A stretch of DNA of 64,000 bases, taken from contig OX459108.1 in assembly GCA_949775045.1 (NCBI GenBank), forward strand, positions 13,105,711 through 13,169,710, given 5' to 3'. Numbering within the stretch: the stretch's first letter is position 1; each line of letters starts with the position of its first letter. Below are positions 1 through 10,734 of this stretch, in pieces. Both the position numbers and the translations under genes were made by a program. The notes beneath the pieces are model-generated. The model was not told the DNA's origin. It made no database searches and saw only the letters and a list, made by a program, of their open reading frames with translations. Source of the DNA: Metridium senile. Its lineage: Eukaryota; Cnidaria; Anthozoa; Actiniaria; Metridiidae.

Positions 1-531
1 GATCAACAAAATCATCATCGTCATTATTATCTTCGTAATCAAAATCATTGTGGTCATCACCACTACTATCATAATCGTCATTATCATCATCATTATTCTT
101 ATTATCATTGTAATCATGATAATAATCATTGTCATTATCATCATAATAATCATCGTTATTGTCATCATAAGAATCATCATAATAATCATTGTCATTATCA
201 TCATAATAATCATCGTTATTGTCATCATAAGAATCATCGTTATTGTCATCATAAGAATCATCATAATAATCATTGTCATTATCATCATAATAATCATCGT
301 TATTGTCATCATAAGAATCATCGTTATTGTCATCATAATAATAATCATCATAATAATCATCGTCATTATCATCATAATAATAATAATCATCATAATCATT
401 GTCTTTATCATCATAATAATCATCGTTATTGTCATCATAATAATAATCATCATCATAATCATCGTCATTATCAGCATAATAATAATTATCTTCATTATCA
501 TCGTCATCATCATCATCATCATCATACGTAC
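1..531. repeat. CAT/AAT trinucleotide-based minisatellite
   Basis: The stretch is built from imperfect CATCATAATAAT and CATCGTTATTGT blocks. Longer units of about 50-60 bp, containing CATCATAAGAATCATC, recur three or four times. It gives an Ile/Val-only translation, which is a by-product of the repeat and not a protein. The array may continue to the left of the window. Confidence 0.9.
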
Positions 532-1016
532 TTGTTGTAGAGGTATATATCTGGTCTCCAGACCCTCTCAGGTCTTACATTAATCTCTGTTATCCCCCCA
601 AACTGGGATGCATTCCACACCAGGAATGGATTGTGCCAAGACTATGAATAAATTCATATACACAATATATGTAAAACTGTTGGTATATGTAAAAACGATT
701 GGTAATAGAATGATATTTGTTTTCAGAAACGAAATACTACAGGTGTTGCCATGGGGACAGGTCATCAGATTGGGACGCAATGCTAGACTGGAATACGTAC
801 ACTAACGACATGCATGGAAGAGCTCAAACTGACTTGTCTTCATCATGTTGGATCTACTTATTGACTTCGTTATTATGGCTGGCCAGATCCTTTACAGGAG
901 TAAAAACAATGGTGTGACTCTTACCTGCCTTACCCAAAGACTGGCCTTGAGGATCTGGTTCTTCTCATGCTGCAGTGTTCAAAGGTATGTTAAATAAATT
1001 AATAGCTACCTACCGG
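532..1016. other. No recognisable gene or repeat
   Basis: The sequence is of unremarkable composition with only short open frames. I see no coding signature, inverted repeat or tandem array here. Confidence 0.5.
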
Positions 1017-1017
1017 G

Positions 1018-1351
1018 AATACTCCAGTTTCGTGATATCTGGCACCGCTGTACTGTTTATAGAAAAGACGCATTTATACAGGGATAACCTAGTCTCCATC
1101 GCAGCCGTTCTTAGTGTCGGGCTTCCTGTCCCTCCACTAAGAACGGTTGCGAGGGAGACTAGGGATAGCCTCGATTCAGCGAAAATTCAAATGTGATTTA
1201 TATTGTTAAGCGATAGCATTTTTCCGTCGTGCTTTAATTCATTTGGTATTTGTGAATATTTTTTACAACAAATCGAGGCTTAGCCTGTCCAAACAAATGT
1301 GCATTTAGTCAAATAGTACAGCGGTGCTAGATAACATGAAACTGGAGTATT
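1018..1351. mobile_element. MITE with long terminal inverted repeats and an inner palindrome
   Basis: The left arm starts AATACTCCAGTTTC and reads through CACCGCTGTAC. The right arm ends with its inverse (GTACAGCGGTG ... GAAACTGGAGTATT). Inside, 1079-1171 is a second, tighter palindrome whose arms share CTAGTCTCC and AACGG-type blocks. No coding capacity. A related but shorter copy is at 28688-28880. Confidence 0.75.
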
Positions 1352-1465
1352 GAACCCGCGTCTTTCTTATCGATAATCGATAATGTTATAACTATAACTG
1401 TACGTATGTATTAATTATGTGAATTAAAAGAACTGGAATCGATTAGATCATTTACTAGAATACTT

Positions 1466-1683
1466 ACAGTGCGAATCACAAAACCGTGGCCGGCACCCAC
1501 AAATATTTTAGAAATCGTTTTTTGTTCGTTGAACAACTCAGAAACAACTATCACCGCAAGAAGTTTGACTGATGTGTAGTATGATAAACCTTTTGTAGTT
1601 AGAGTTGTTTATGAGTTGTTCAACGAACAATAAACGATTTCTAAAACATTTCTGGGTGCCCACGGTTTTTCGATTCGCGCTGT
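1466..1683. mobile_element. MITE, about 218 bp
   Basis: The left arm (ACAGTGCGAATCACAAAACC, then GTTCGTTGAACAACTC) is matched by the inverse at the right end (GAGTTGTTCAACGAAC ... GGTTTTTCGATTCGCGCTGT). The arms cover about 80 bp each with few mismatches. Noncoding, and no transposase family is assignable. Confidence 0.75.
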
Positions 1684-1838
1684 AAATCATTATGTAAATT
1701 AGTTATAGATAGAATTCAATCATTATTTAGATAGGCTATTTATTCCAGTTCACTTAGAATCAGCTATAGGGTAGTTAAACTTACTTTCTTTTATTTATTC
1801 ATTGTTATTATTTTGAGGGTTACCCTCTTTAAATAAAG

Positions 1839-2418
1839 TATTCTATTCTATTCTATTCTGTTCTGTTCTGTTCTGTTCTGTTCTGTTCTGTTCTGTTCTG
1901 TTCTGTTCTGTTCTGTTCTGTTCTGTTCTGTTCTGTTCTGTTCTGTTCTGTTCTGTTCTGTTCTGTTCTGTTCTGTTCTGTTCTGTTCTGTTCTGTTCTG
2001 TTCTGTTCTGTTCTGTTCTGTTCTGTTCTGTTCTGTTCTGTTCTGTTCTGTTCTGTTCTGTTCTGTTCTGTTCTGTTCTGTTCTGTTCTGTTCTGTTCTG
2101 TTCTGTTCTGTTCTGTTCTGTTCTGTTCTGTTCTGTTCTGTTCTATTCTATTCTATTCCGCTGTTCTTTTCTCTTCTCTTCTCTTCTGTTCTGTTCTATT
2201 CTGTTCTATTCTGTTCTATTCTGTTCTATTGTTCCATTCCATTCCATTCCATTCCATTCCATTCCATTCTATTCTATTCTATTCTGTTCTATTCTATTGT
2301 ATTCTGTTCTGTTCTATTCTGTTCTATTCTGTTCTGTTCTATTCTGTTCTGTTCTACTGATTCTGTTCTGTTGTTCCATTCCATTCCATTCTATTCCATT
2401 CTATTCTATTCTATTATA
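1839..2418. repeat. Pentanucleotide array (TTCTG/TTCTA/TTCCA)n
   Basis: Roughly 580 bp of 5-bp units: first TTCTA, then a long homogeneous TTCTG core (about 1858-2140), then mixed TTCTA, TTCCA and TTCTG. The sequence before it, ending AAATAAAGTA, resembles the 3' end of a LINE-type element, so the array may have grown from such a tail. Its right end lies within about 20 bp of the donor of the minus-strand receptor exon. Confidence 0.95.
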
Positions 2419-2435
2419 TAGTGTTGCAAACTCAC

Positions 2436-2593
2436 CAGATCGACTATTTGGTGTAGAGAAATACCCAACTTAACGGTCACTTTATCCGTCTTGTTAACAA
2501 CCGGTCGTAAATCAGGGTTGTATGACTTGAATAATCCTCGAATCAATCGATCTTCATCATCATCATAGACTGGTCGAAATATCTGTCCCATGC
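2436..2593 (-). CDS. Nicotinic acetylcholine receptor subunit, N-terminal exon (partial gene)
   Basis: This single exon encodes the start of the ligand-binding domain of a Cys-loop receptor subunit. The diagnostic stretch includes DRLIRGLFKSYNPDLRPV and KVTVKLGISLHQIVDL, matching the N-terminal helix and first strands of nAChR subunits. An acceptor (ATTCTAG) precedes it in a frame where the first two exon bases complete a split codon. A GTGAGT donor follows the Leu codon. The plus-strand gene exon at 45318-45553 has the same boundaries and phases, so the two are paralogues. Downstream exons should lie left of position 1. I found neither them nor a signal-peptide exon in the window. About 52 residues are covered, so the subunit type (alpha or not) cannot be decided. 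Confidence 0.85.
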
Positions 2594-2618
2594 CTAGAAT
2601 ATACATTAAATAATGGTT

Positions 2619-3584
2619 ACTCTCTATAAACCCGCTATCAAATGGTGTGTCGGCACCTATGTGATGATTGCGCCTCTCAATCAAAAAAGTGTCAAAAATG
2701 TTTGTCTGATGAAACGGTGAGGCGCGTCGCGCTGTAATTAATGTATACCTGTATATATTTTCATTGCGATAATCAGCCCGACCAAAATAACATGGATTCT
2801 TCTCAACTCCATTTTGAAACCTTCGCAAATTGACCTTGGATAAAGGTTTCCAATACTAAAATAACAAAAAAAAAGTCATGTCATAAAACAGATAAAATAA
2901 ACTAGCGAGTAAACTAGTACATACACCCTATGTAAAAGGCAATTCCCGACTTAATCAGTATTAGAAAGAGCACCTCGAAATTAGTGATATTCCAAACTTT
3001 CACGGCCACCCCGTTATTGCGGCCAGTTTTTTAGGTCCTGACGAAATGCATGTCCATACATTTTCTGATAAAAAATATACCTGCTTAATACGGCCACCCC
3101 GTAAATACGGCGACTTTGGGCTGTCCCTTCGGTGGCCGGATTAACGGGGTTCTACTGTAGTACCATATATAAAATGATCAAAAATCACAGCTTTTGAATT
3201 TACAAAGATTTGGCTTAAAATTTGCACCTGGGCCTTTAGAACCTCGCTTTTGCGTTCTTGGTACATTTTAAACTCTGAAGTGATTCAATATATGACAACA
3301 GAACTCTACAAAATGACTAATTTAGACATGCTCTTTCTTGTAAGGGAAACATATTATTGAAATATTCTATTGTTCATCGTATCAAAGATATGCCTATTTG
3401 TTCTGTTGCAATCTCAACTTGTAAAAAAAAAGAAAAAACCTCGTGCGCTAATCAAATTCTTTTGTTACTTCTCACCTACAATACCATATATGGTAATATA
3501 ATAGTTTTCAAGATTGCATACGGTATTTCTGATACGGGTGTTTCGTGTTGCTCGTTCCCAGTCCCTTGCTCGTTTTACATAGGG
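2619..3584. other. Upstream flank or 5' intron of the minus-strand receptor gene
   Basis: The stretch probably holds the 5' intron of the minus-strand receptor. Near 3000-3130 there are GGCCACCCCGTTATTGC and GGCCACCCCGTAAATAC, a short local duplication. I see no exon or confident repeat boundary. Confidence 0.4.
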
Positions 3585-3621
3585 CGTATAGGCTGCGTCG
3601 GTGTTTAATATAAAAGATAAC
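3585..3621 (-). mobile_element. Fragment of the 135-bp CGAAACGTC-type repeat
   Basis: The block TATAGGCTGCGTCGGTGTTT followed by an AATATAAA-AGATAA block matches the 3' half of the repeat described at 38150-38290. It is cut at its right end by the inverted-repeat element that starts at 3622. Confidence 0.7.
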
Positions 3622-3840
3622 ATTTTTACGTCAAAAAAATTCTGCACATATCAAACTCCAAAACCGTGCCAGGCTTTATTGATTTTTGTTTTCATTCGAA
3701 AGTTATATTAATTTCAATTTTATCCATTGAAAAAAACTCATATGACATGATAGCTAACGCGATAACTCAAAAACTAAGGCCTAAATCAATAAAGCCTGGT
3801 ACGGTTTTTGAGATCAATATGTGCATAATGACGTAAAAAT
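3622..3840. mobile_element. MITE, about 219 bp, inserted in an older repeat
   Basis: The arms run TTTTTACGTCA ... AAAACCGTGCCAGGCTTTAT on the left, with the inverse (ATAAAGCCTGGTACGGTTTT ... TGACGTAAAAA) on the right. There is no open frame of note. It interrupts a fragment of the CGAAACGTC-type repeat. Confidence 0.75.
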
Positions 3841-4904
3841 CTCATAAATAAGAATACAAAGTTTTGACTTATATTCGCGCCAACAAAAGTGGCCGTTTTC
3901 GGGTAAAATCCTGTGTGCTCGTCAAACATATATTACTTTCAAAAAACGTTTATATTATGATAATCCTTGTTCTATAAGCTTTAAAAAAGTGTATAGTTTA
4001 ATATCCCTTACTTTAATGTGACACGAAAAACAATTTTCAAACGAGTGATGCCGCGAAGGTGGACAGTAAATATAGATGACTTTCAGAAATTAGCAATTTA
4101 CTAATTATCACAATATTTACAATTGATATTTTAAAAAAAACATAGCTATCATATGATAGGCATTACTTGTTTGAGAAAAACGAGTAAATTTGAAAAAAAC
4201 TATATGAATATGAAAAAATCAGTACATCACCAAAACAAGGCATCAAAGACCTCAGCAGAAAATTACATACAAATTTCTCTCTGTTATTTAGCATAACATC
4301 ATTGGCATTTTAACTGTTTGTCGCGTATAAAAGAATGTCCGATATGACTTTAAAACATTCAAATGTCTGGGAAGAATGGTCAGTATGTGATCTGTTTTAA
4401 GATATTTTTCATTTATTCTTACATACCAATAAATGTAAACACTATTCGACAGCTTGTATTGTCTTTTTTCGATGTTTTCTTCTTGCGTGACAAGCGTGTG
4501 ACTGAATCGTGACACTTTATGAGCCTGCGATGTTCAAGCGGACTTGGTTACCATGTAAACGATGCGAGAGAAGTACATTTCTGACTAAGCTTTTTTTCCC
4601 TACTGTTTACTGACTACAATGCGTTTATGTAACTGTTTACTGACTAGAGACATTATTGACACCTTCTTGTAAAACTCATTTTCAACTATTTATGAAAGTG
4701 ATCTATATCGATTATCTTACATTAAACTAATGATAAAATATAAACAAAATACCATTAAGACATCTGATAAAATAGTGCCGAATTATTGTTGTTGTTTTTT
4801 TATATTGATTGATGTGCACTTAGATAATGTATAGCGTTTTATATTCCATAAAAAATTGCATCAAGTCTAAATTGAATTTGCGCAACCAAACTCCATTCAT
4901 AAAT
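3841..4904. other. AT-rich, no gene seen
   Basis: This is AT-rich sequence with short poly-A/T runs. I found no coding signature. A short local repeat, ACTGTTTACTGACTA, occurs near 4602 and 4631. Confidence 0.4.
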
Positions 4905-5101
4905 AAAACTAGTATAGGCTGCGTTGGTGTTTGATATAAATGATAGCAATAGAATGAACGAAACTAGCGAGTAAACTAGTATAGGCTGCGTCGGTGTTTG
5001 ATATAAACGATAGGTAATAGAATGCAATTTATAACACCGTAAAAAAATATTGACTTAACTTTACTGACGTTTCGAGCTTTAGCCCTACGTCGGAGTAAAA
5101 G
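4905..5101 (-). mobile_element. Tandem partial plus full copy of the CGAAACGTC-type repeat
   Basis: The first, truncated copy (4905-4957) is followed head-to-tail by a fuller copy (4960-5101). Read on the - strand, the fuller copy starts near TTTTACTCCGACG and contains a GCTCGAAACGTCAG block. In this copy one core base differs (CCGACGT instead of CCGACGA). Full description at 38150-38290. Confidence 0.8.
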
Positions 5102-5563
5102 AGTTCGACTAAGAGATACTGAGTATAAATAAGAAGCGGGAAAAGTAGTGAACCAAGCAAAAAGCAATGTCACTTAAAGAAATGTTTGTCTTTGAACAAT
5201 TATGAACTTAAGAATTTCAGTGTAAGGAAGGTGGAAATCTATCTTCAAAACATCACTTTCTCTTTCCTTTATTCATTATTTATATTTAACACTTATTTCA
5301 AAAAACGCAGCTATAGCATTAAGCCAAGAACGAAAATAAATGCTGGTGTTATGCTGATAATTACATTTGTCATCAACAGAATTGATTGTAATAATAATAA
5401 AAGCACATGAAAATACTCACAATTTGTTATAAGATCGAATTCTTTTAAAGACAAGTCTGATTTCGATACATAACCAGCACTAAACAAGCATTCATATCGG
5501 TCGTGGTTTGATGCTTGTTGCTTGTTACTTTAGATTGACAACGTTTTTTGAAATAGGTGTTTA
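5102..5563. other. No gene; one orphan MITE end
   Basis: At about 5535-5562 there is one end of the GTTGTC...CCTATTTC MITE family (TTGACAACGTTTTTTGAAATAGG), with no partner end nearby. The rest shows nothing recognisable. Confidence 0.4.
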
Positions 5564-5805
5564 TAAGGCCCGTTTACACTAGCAATTTTGTCGCGCGACA
5601 AGAGCGGCGATTTTAATGGCGATTTTATCGCAGCTTTATCGCCGCAATTTCAAATACGCTCGAATTTAGGAGAAAGAAAATTGCAGCAAGTTGCACTAAA
5701 TTTCGAGCATGTTCAAAGTTGCGTTGACAAGTCTGCGATAAAATCGCCATTAAAATCGCAGCTCTTGTCGCGCGACAAAATTGCTAGTGTAAACGCGGGC
5801 CTTAT
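5564..5805. mobile_element. MITE with GGCCCGTTTACACTAGC ends
   Basis: The terminal inverted repeats AAGGCCCGTTTACACTAGC and GCTAGTGTAAACGCGGGCCTT continue inward through TTTTGTCGCGCGACAAGAGC and its inverse, about 70 bp per arm. A short open frame inside is only the repeat read through. It sits directly after an orphan MITE end. Confidence 0.85.
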
Positions 5806-5830
5806 GACCTAACCTCATTCACGTGTACCC

Positions 5831-5873
5831 ATCGCCTGATGAAGACTAGCAGTAGCAGTCGAAACGTCGCGGT
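5831..5873 (+). ncRNA. Hammerhead-ribozyme-like fold
   Basis: The core CTGATGA (5836-5842) is followed by an unpaired A, a stem GACT/AGTC (5844-5847 with 5857-5860) and GAAA (5861-5864), then CGTC. Stem I pairs ATCGC (5831-5835) with GCGGT (5869-5873), including one G.T pair. Stem III would be the self-complementary ACGT with no loop, which could only form between two molecules. A decayed relative is at 60255-60293. The fold is seen in the sequence; ribozyme activity is not shown. Such motifs are known in Penelope-like elements. Confidence 0.5.
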
Positions 5874-6148
5874 CCAAACCATCGACATTCGTGAGACCAA
5901 CATACAACATTTCTACTTATCTAAAATCCGCGATAAATGAATTTCTTTATTTCTTAATTGTTTTAAATTACTTTAAGAATTTATGAATTAGAAACCGATT
6001 CCAAAAACACTTGCCAACGCGACAAGAGTCGATAAAAAAACATGAGCACACAAAGCATTAAATTGATTCTCTGCCGAGAAAAAAAACATTTTACAGTGAA
6101 AACATACATGAAAACGTTAATATTATGTCTTTTTTTCTACAAAATATC
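5874..6148. other. No gene seen
   Basis: AT-rich sequence just after the hammerhead-like motif, possibly the decayed remainder of that element. No open frame of interest. Confidence 0.35.
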
Positions 6149-6483
6149 TTTAACTAATACACAAAATGCCTTATTTTCACACAGAAAACAATTTTTTTCC
6201 GAAAAACAGTTCAAAAAAGAAGAATTCAAAAAATTTCAAAATGTTTCCTCATTAATCAACAAAAAAGAAATAAAAAACGTATATTTCGCACTTCGAAATC
6301 GAAAGATTACCTTACTAATTATACACAAAATGCCCTATTTTCACACAGAAAATAATTATTTTTCCGAAAAAGAAGAATTCAAAAAATTTCAAATTTTTTC
6401 CTCATTAATCAACAAAAAAGAAATGAAAAAAACCCAGATATTTTGCACTTCTAAATCGCAAAAATTACCTTACTAATTATACA
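6149..6483. repeat. Tandem duplication, two copies of about 160 bp
   Basis: Both copies start at ACACAAAATGCC (6159 and 6323), continue with TATTTTCACACAGAAAA, share GAATTCAAAAAATTTCAAA and CTCATTAATCAACAAAAAAG, and end CCTTACTAATTATAC. A 144-residue open frame spans both copies. It is Lys/Phe-rich and reflects AT composition, so I do not call a protein. Confidence 0.8.
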
Positions 6484-7003
6484 ACAAAGTAGACTTGAAT
6501 GCCTCCTACCTTAACTTTAAGATAAAATCTTCGCTTTGGTAAAACAAACTAAGATAGTTCTTCTTTTGTTAGCATCACTTGCTTGTCCTGAAAGACTCCC
6601 ACCGGCATTTACAATAAACTGTTCTGTGGTACAAAAAAAATAGGCAATAAAACATAGGAGCGGTATTTAGTTTGCCATTAAGTTTATCACAGCTGTTATC
6701 ACATGGCTTTACTACAACTTCCATTCAAATCTTCATGAATCATAAAAGTGAGATATAAACGCCCTGTCTCCTAGCAACGAAGAGATAACAAATATATATA
6801 TATATCATTAATGACAATGATAGAGTACTATATGAGAGACTATTAAAAGTAAAGAGAGGCAAGCAAAAGGGTGGAATCAAATCGCCTCGCGGGAGAGAAC
6901 CAAGGTATTTTGAAAGTGATTTTTAATTATCGCTGTTACAATTGTATACCCATAATGTCTTTCCTCAATTCGAATGTACTTGCCTTGGACAAACTTGTTG
7001 AAA
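6484..7003. other. No gene seen
   Basis: A short (TA)n run lies near 6791-6804. There is no coding signature. Confidence 0.35.
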
Positions 7004-7345
7004 TTGGTGTAGACCCAAGTCCATTCCGTTTTCGATATTTATTTCCGATATCGGTCATTTTCATTATAGCATCATATGCTACCAGTATCAGAATGCTTTG
7101 CCGACTTTATTTTGATAAATAATTATTGTTAGTGTCATTTCTTCTAGTATTCTTAAAAGGGGATAAAAATCTGATTAAGAATGACAATACGTTAAGTATT
7201 TGCTACTGTCAGTATCAAAGTGCATTCTGTTTTCGAATATACAATTGGCTTGGACAACCTCTTTGAAATTGGTGTATACCCAAGTAGTACATTCCGTTTT
7301 CGACAACCTTTTTAAAATAGGTGTAAGTCCATTCCGTTTTCGAAT
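7004..7345. repeat. Repeated MITE-end fragments
   Basis: The phrase CATTCCGTTTTCGA, often preceded by TTGGTGTA and ACCCAAGT, occurs around 7022, 7222, 7290 and 7328. Several occurrences adjoin GACAACCTTTTTAAAATAGG-like ends of the MITE family at 7360. It looks like repeated partial insertions or an amplified terminal segment. Confidence 0.55.
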
Positions 7346-7359
7346 ATATATGATTAGGT

Positions 7360-7624
7360 TATACACCTATTTCAATTAACGTTGTCCATCTGGAATGGTT
7401 GATCTTAGACCGATAGGAATTGTGGGAGCTCGTTAAACTGCAAATGCACTATTATAATCACACTTGAATATTAATGTTTACTTATGAAATACTGTTATCT
7501 GTAATTCAGTACCATTCAAGTATGATTAAAACAATGCATTTGGAATTTATTGAACTCCCACAATTCCTATCGGTCTCAGACCAACCATTCCAGATGGACA
7601 ACGTTAATTGAAATAGGTGTATAT
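7360..7624. mobile_element. MITE with TATACACCTATTTCAATTAACG ends
   Basis: The left arm TATACACCTATTTC ... GTTGTCCATCTGGAATGGTTG is matched by the inverse ending AATAGGTGTATA. The arms extend through ACCGATAGGAATTGTGGGAG, about 75 bp each. The same terminal motif ends the elements at 55095-55380 and 55392-55694, so this is one MITE superfamily with different interiors. Confidence 0.85.
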
Positions 7625-8216
7625 ACCTTCAGAAGACTGGCAGAAATATTAGACTTTTACCATCCTCTTTAACTGAATAGATCGGGTATCAATGATTGTA
7701 ATTTAAAAGCATTTTAGAATAAAAATCAATTTGCTTTGCTTTACCAAAACAAAGTCTTTGAACTCATTAACAATTCACAATTTTGTAGGTTTTAAGACAA
7801 ACAAAATTAACATACACAATTCCACCACCTAACCGGCCATTTGGAACAAATTTATGAGCATGTTAACAAAAGACTTCGAATAAATGCCTTTTTCTACAGT
7901 GAAATATCAATTAAAATCTGTCTAGCGTTATGGTAATGATCTGGTCTCCAAAGCATATGGTGGTTGATTCGAGTTTCGGCGTTGGTACATTTATTTGGAA
8001 ATCTTTTATACCTTCTATAAAATTATAAAAATTGATTAAGAAATTAAAAATGAATTCGGAAATTAAAAAATCGGAAATTATGAAAATATAGGAAATGAAA
8101 AACAAAATAGAAATTAAATAAAAAAATGAATATAAAATAGGAAGAAAATAAATATATGATTCCGACGACGTGATTCCGATTCCGACATGATTCCGACGCT
8201 TCCATAGCATGAATCC
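7625..8216. other. No gene seen
   Basis: AT-rich DNA. At 8040-8150 short purine-rich units (GAAATTAAAAA-like) recur. No protein is supported. Confidence 0.4.
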
Positions 8217-8311
8217 GACACTCCGATGGGATGGCTCCCATGGCGTGGCTCCGACGGGATGGCTCCCATAGCGTGGCTCCGACGGGATGGCTCCCATAGC
8301 ATTGCTCCTAC
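8217..8311. repeat. 28-bp minisatellite, about three copies
   Basis: The unit contains GGATGGCTCCCATAGCGTGG followed by CTCCGACG and repeats three times with few changes. It is GC-richer than the surroundings and is preceded by looser TTCCGACG repeats. Confidence 0.8.
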
Positions 8312-8511
8312 GCTCCGACCGGAGCACATGTTGCAGAACTCTTGTTTGCCCCCTACTGACGTAAAGCCGGAGGTCCCGTCTGCCCTCACTCTAGTTCCTT
8401 CTTTGTAAATTGTTAGACGTTGCGTCTTCTCGGACGTTGAATCAAAGGTCCCGTATCTCCACACTAGGGACAACAGACAACCACTGAGGACGTCGCCAAC
8501 CCTGGCCACCC

Positions 8512-8649
8512 TTAGGGGCTGTTTATATGAAGGCGAGTTGTCCCTGCTAGCCGGGATAACTCTATTGTTTTGAGTCCCCCGGGGAATACAAAACAAAAGA
8601 GTTATCCCGGCTAGCAAGGACAACTCGCTTTCATATAAACAGCCCCTTA
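8512..8649. mobile_element. Palindromic MITE with GGGGCTGTTTATATG ends
   Basis: An almost perfect palindrome: GGGGCTGTTTATATG, an AGTTGTCCCTGCTAGCCGGG block and ACTCTATTGTTTTG, then the inverse. TTA directly flanks both sides (CCC-TTA-GGGG and CCCC-TTA-GTG), which fits a 3-bp target duplication such as PIF/Harbinger elements leave. A second, expanded copy lies at 20349-20657. Confidence 0.9.
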
Positions 8650-8855
8650 GTGACTGGCTCAAACTCGGACTTCAAAGTTCTTTTCAAAAATCCTTTGAAA
8701 ATGAGACCAATGCATAGGACTTATATTGTAAAGCTCATTGACTCAGATACTAATATTATGTGCATATACACCTATAAAAATAAACCAATAAACCTACGTA
8801 CAGCACGATATCGTGTGAAATATTCTTTACAATTTGACTACAATTCGCGCGCGCT

Positions 8856-9002
8856 AATAGCTGTTATTACTGTTATATGCAAATGATTTCAAACAATGGA
8901 TTCAAATCGAGGCTTTCGGGCAAACCTATTGTTTTCGCCCGAAAGCCTCGACTTCAACCCATTGTTCAAAATCATTTGCATATAACTGTAATAACAGCTA
9001 TT
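8856..9002. mobile_element. Long near-perfect palindrome (foldback or MITE)
   Basis: The arms AATAGCTGTTATTACTG ... CGAGGCTTTCGGGC and the inverse pair over about 65 bp around a short centre near 8930. No coding content. Outside the right arm, ATTCCACGGGCTGTTGTCAAA (9046-9066) recurs at about 53600. Confidence 0.85.
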
Positions 9003-9085
9003 TAAAGAATGTACACACATTATCAAACATTTGCAACACTTAAGAATTCCACGGGCTGTTGTCAAATTCTGAAGAATAATATACA

Positions 9086-9612
9086 CGCTGTCGAGGCTGA
9101 CATTATTCGATGAGAACCGTCGTGAAAATGTCTATTATATTCCATCATCCTTCATCGCTAGTTTAAGCTCGATTGGTGTCTAATGCATGGCACAGATCAA
9201 AACCGAAATACAGCAAAACGTATTGAGTATAATTGGAAAGGTTAGTGAAAAAGGGTTCCTTTTTGTATTTTTGTAGATTCTCAAATGTCGATTTGCTATG
9301 ACGACATACTCCTAATCACAAGAACGGCGTTGTCCTGACTTTTGTAATCAATAAGTTTAGTGAGAAAGGAATGAATTAAAAGACAAAAGAAGATAAGTGA
9401 AGGTGAACTCTTTCTTTTGTTATTCCTTTCTTACTAAGACCCCGTCTACACGGATCCGGATACTTTTGAAACCGCATACTTTTTGATGCGAATCGGCCTA
9501 TCGTCCACACGAATCCAGTGAATCCGGTCACCGAAACCGCAAGTGAGAACATTCTGTAATTAGGTCTTAATCTTAATCTTAATCTTAGTCTTAATCAATA
9601 GCAGTAGTGAAC
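9086..9612. other. No gene; partial MITE end
   Basis: Around 9440-9540, CCCCGTCTACACGGATCCGG and a degenerate inverse (CGTCCACACGAATCC) look like a damaged inverted-repeat element. Nothing else is recognised. Confidence 0.35.
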
Positions 9613-9826
<214 letters not shown>

Positions 9827-10360
9827 CAAAAACGAACGAACAAACATACCTTACATTTTTCCCGTCTTTTTGAATTCTCATGTATAATAATTAAAAATAT
9901 TATTTCTCGATTTCATAGTCCAATTTCTTTATGATATAATCACTTAATCTAAGCGTGTCATTGTTTTACCAGGATAAAAAGCACTATACTTTAAATGTCA
10001 GCAATTCTAAGTGGGTTTCGTTTTTCGTCCCGTGCTCTCACACCAAGCTTAAACGTCAACTATAAGACTAACCTTTTAAAATATGACGTTCAATTTTGAG
10101 AACGGGCCTTCAAGTGTGTTAATATGACAACTAATCGTAGACAATTAGTTATATCATCGAATCGATTTCTAGAAGTTGTATTGATATTGTGGCTGCAGAT
10201 TGTTTGTCGTATTATACTGCAAAATATTACCAAAAACGTACGAAATGCTAGCCATGAATATCTATTATTAGTATAAATACAAAGGTGATTATACAAAATC
10301 GCGCGCTCTGATTGGTTTGCTATCTCGGATTATCAGCCGATAATCACCTTTTCGGACAAA
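9827..10360. other. Upstream region of the Crypton-like exon
   Basis: At 10270-10355 the segment carrying GCGCGCTCTGATTGG and GATTATCAGCCGATAATCACC contains an inverted CCAAT motif and a short palindrome. It looks like the 5' end of the element or gene at 10361. Nothing is seen before that. Confidence 0.4.
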
Positions 10361-10478
10361 ATGGCTGCCAGTAGTTGTTTTGTCACTGTTAGCAAAGATG
10401 AAATTGAAAACTTTAAAGAAAATGCTGTCCCAAAATCGACAAAAGAAGCAACTAAGTTTGGTGTCAAGCTATTTAAAG
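10361..10478 (+). pseudogene. First exon of a Crypton/DUF3504-like protein (remnant)
   Basis: The 39 codons start MAASSCFVTVSKDEIENFKE and include KSTKEATKFGVKLFK. This resembles the N-terminal segment of Crypton-derived tyrosine-recombinase-like proteins (QRICH1/ZMYM-like, DUF3504) that are numerous in cnidarian genomes. A possible donor (AAAG then GTATCA) follows. No downstream catalytic exon is found; an AT-rich satellite follows instead. I infer the orphaned 5' end of a transposon-derived gene. The family assignment is from memory of the motif and would need a profile search. Confidence 0.45.
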
Positions 10479-10734
10479 GTATCATAGTAAATTTTCACGT
10501 TTATTTTTTTTTTGGTCCTGATTATATGCGAGACAAAGTTTACAATTTTTACGCTTAACGGCCGCGCTTTTAAAAAAAAAAAAAATATTTTCACTTTCAA
10601 TGCTGTTTCCTTCTTTCTTTTTTCCATATAAGTATAATTAATATTGACTATATAGCGCATTTGAACATATTTTCCATATATTAATTAACAATTATTCACC
10701 TCAGGCGAAGTGATTATCGGTGAATTTAAAGCAA

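Noticed and set aside
50..583. Ile/Val-rich 177-codon frame
   Set aside because: Trinucleotide repeat artefact with no membrane-protein pattern beyond composition.
1839..2418. Centromeric or telomeric array
   Set aside because: It is a pentanucleotide microsatellite of 0.6 kb next to an exon, too short and of the wrong unit for either.
6042..6476. 144-codon Lys/Phe-rich protein
   Set aside because: It is an AT-rich tandem duplication. The peptide follows base composition and has no domain.
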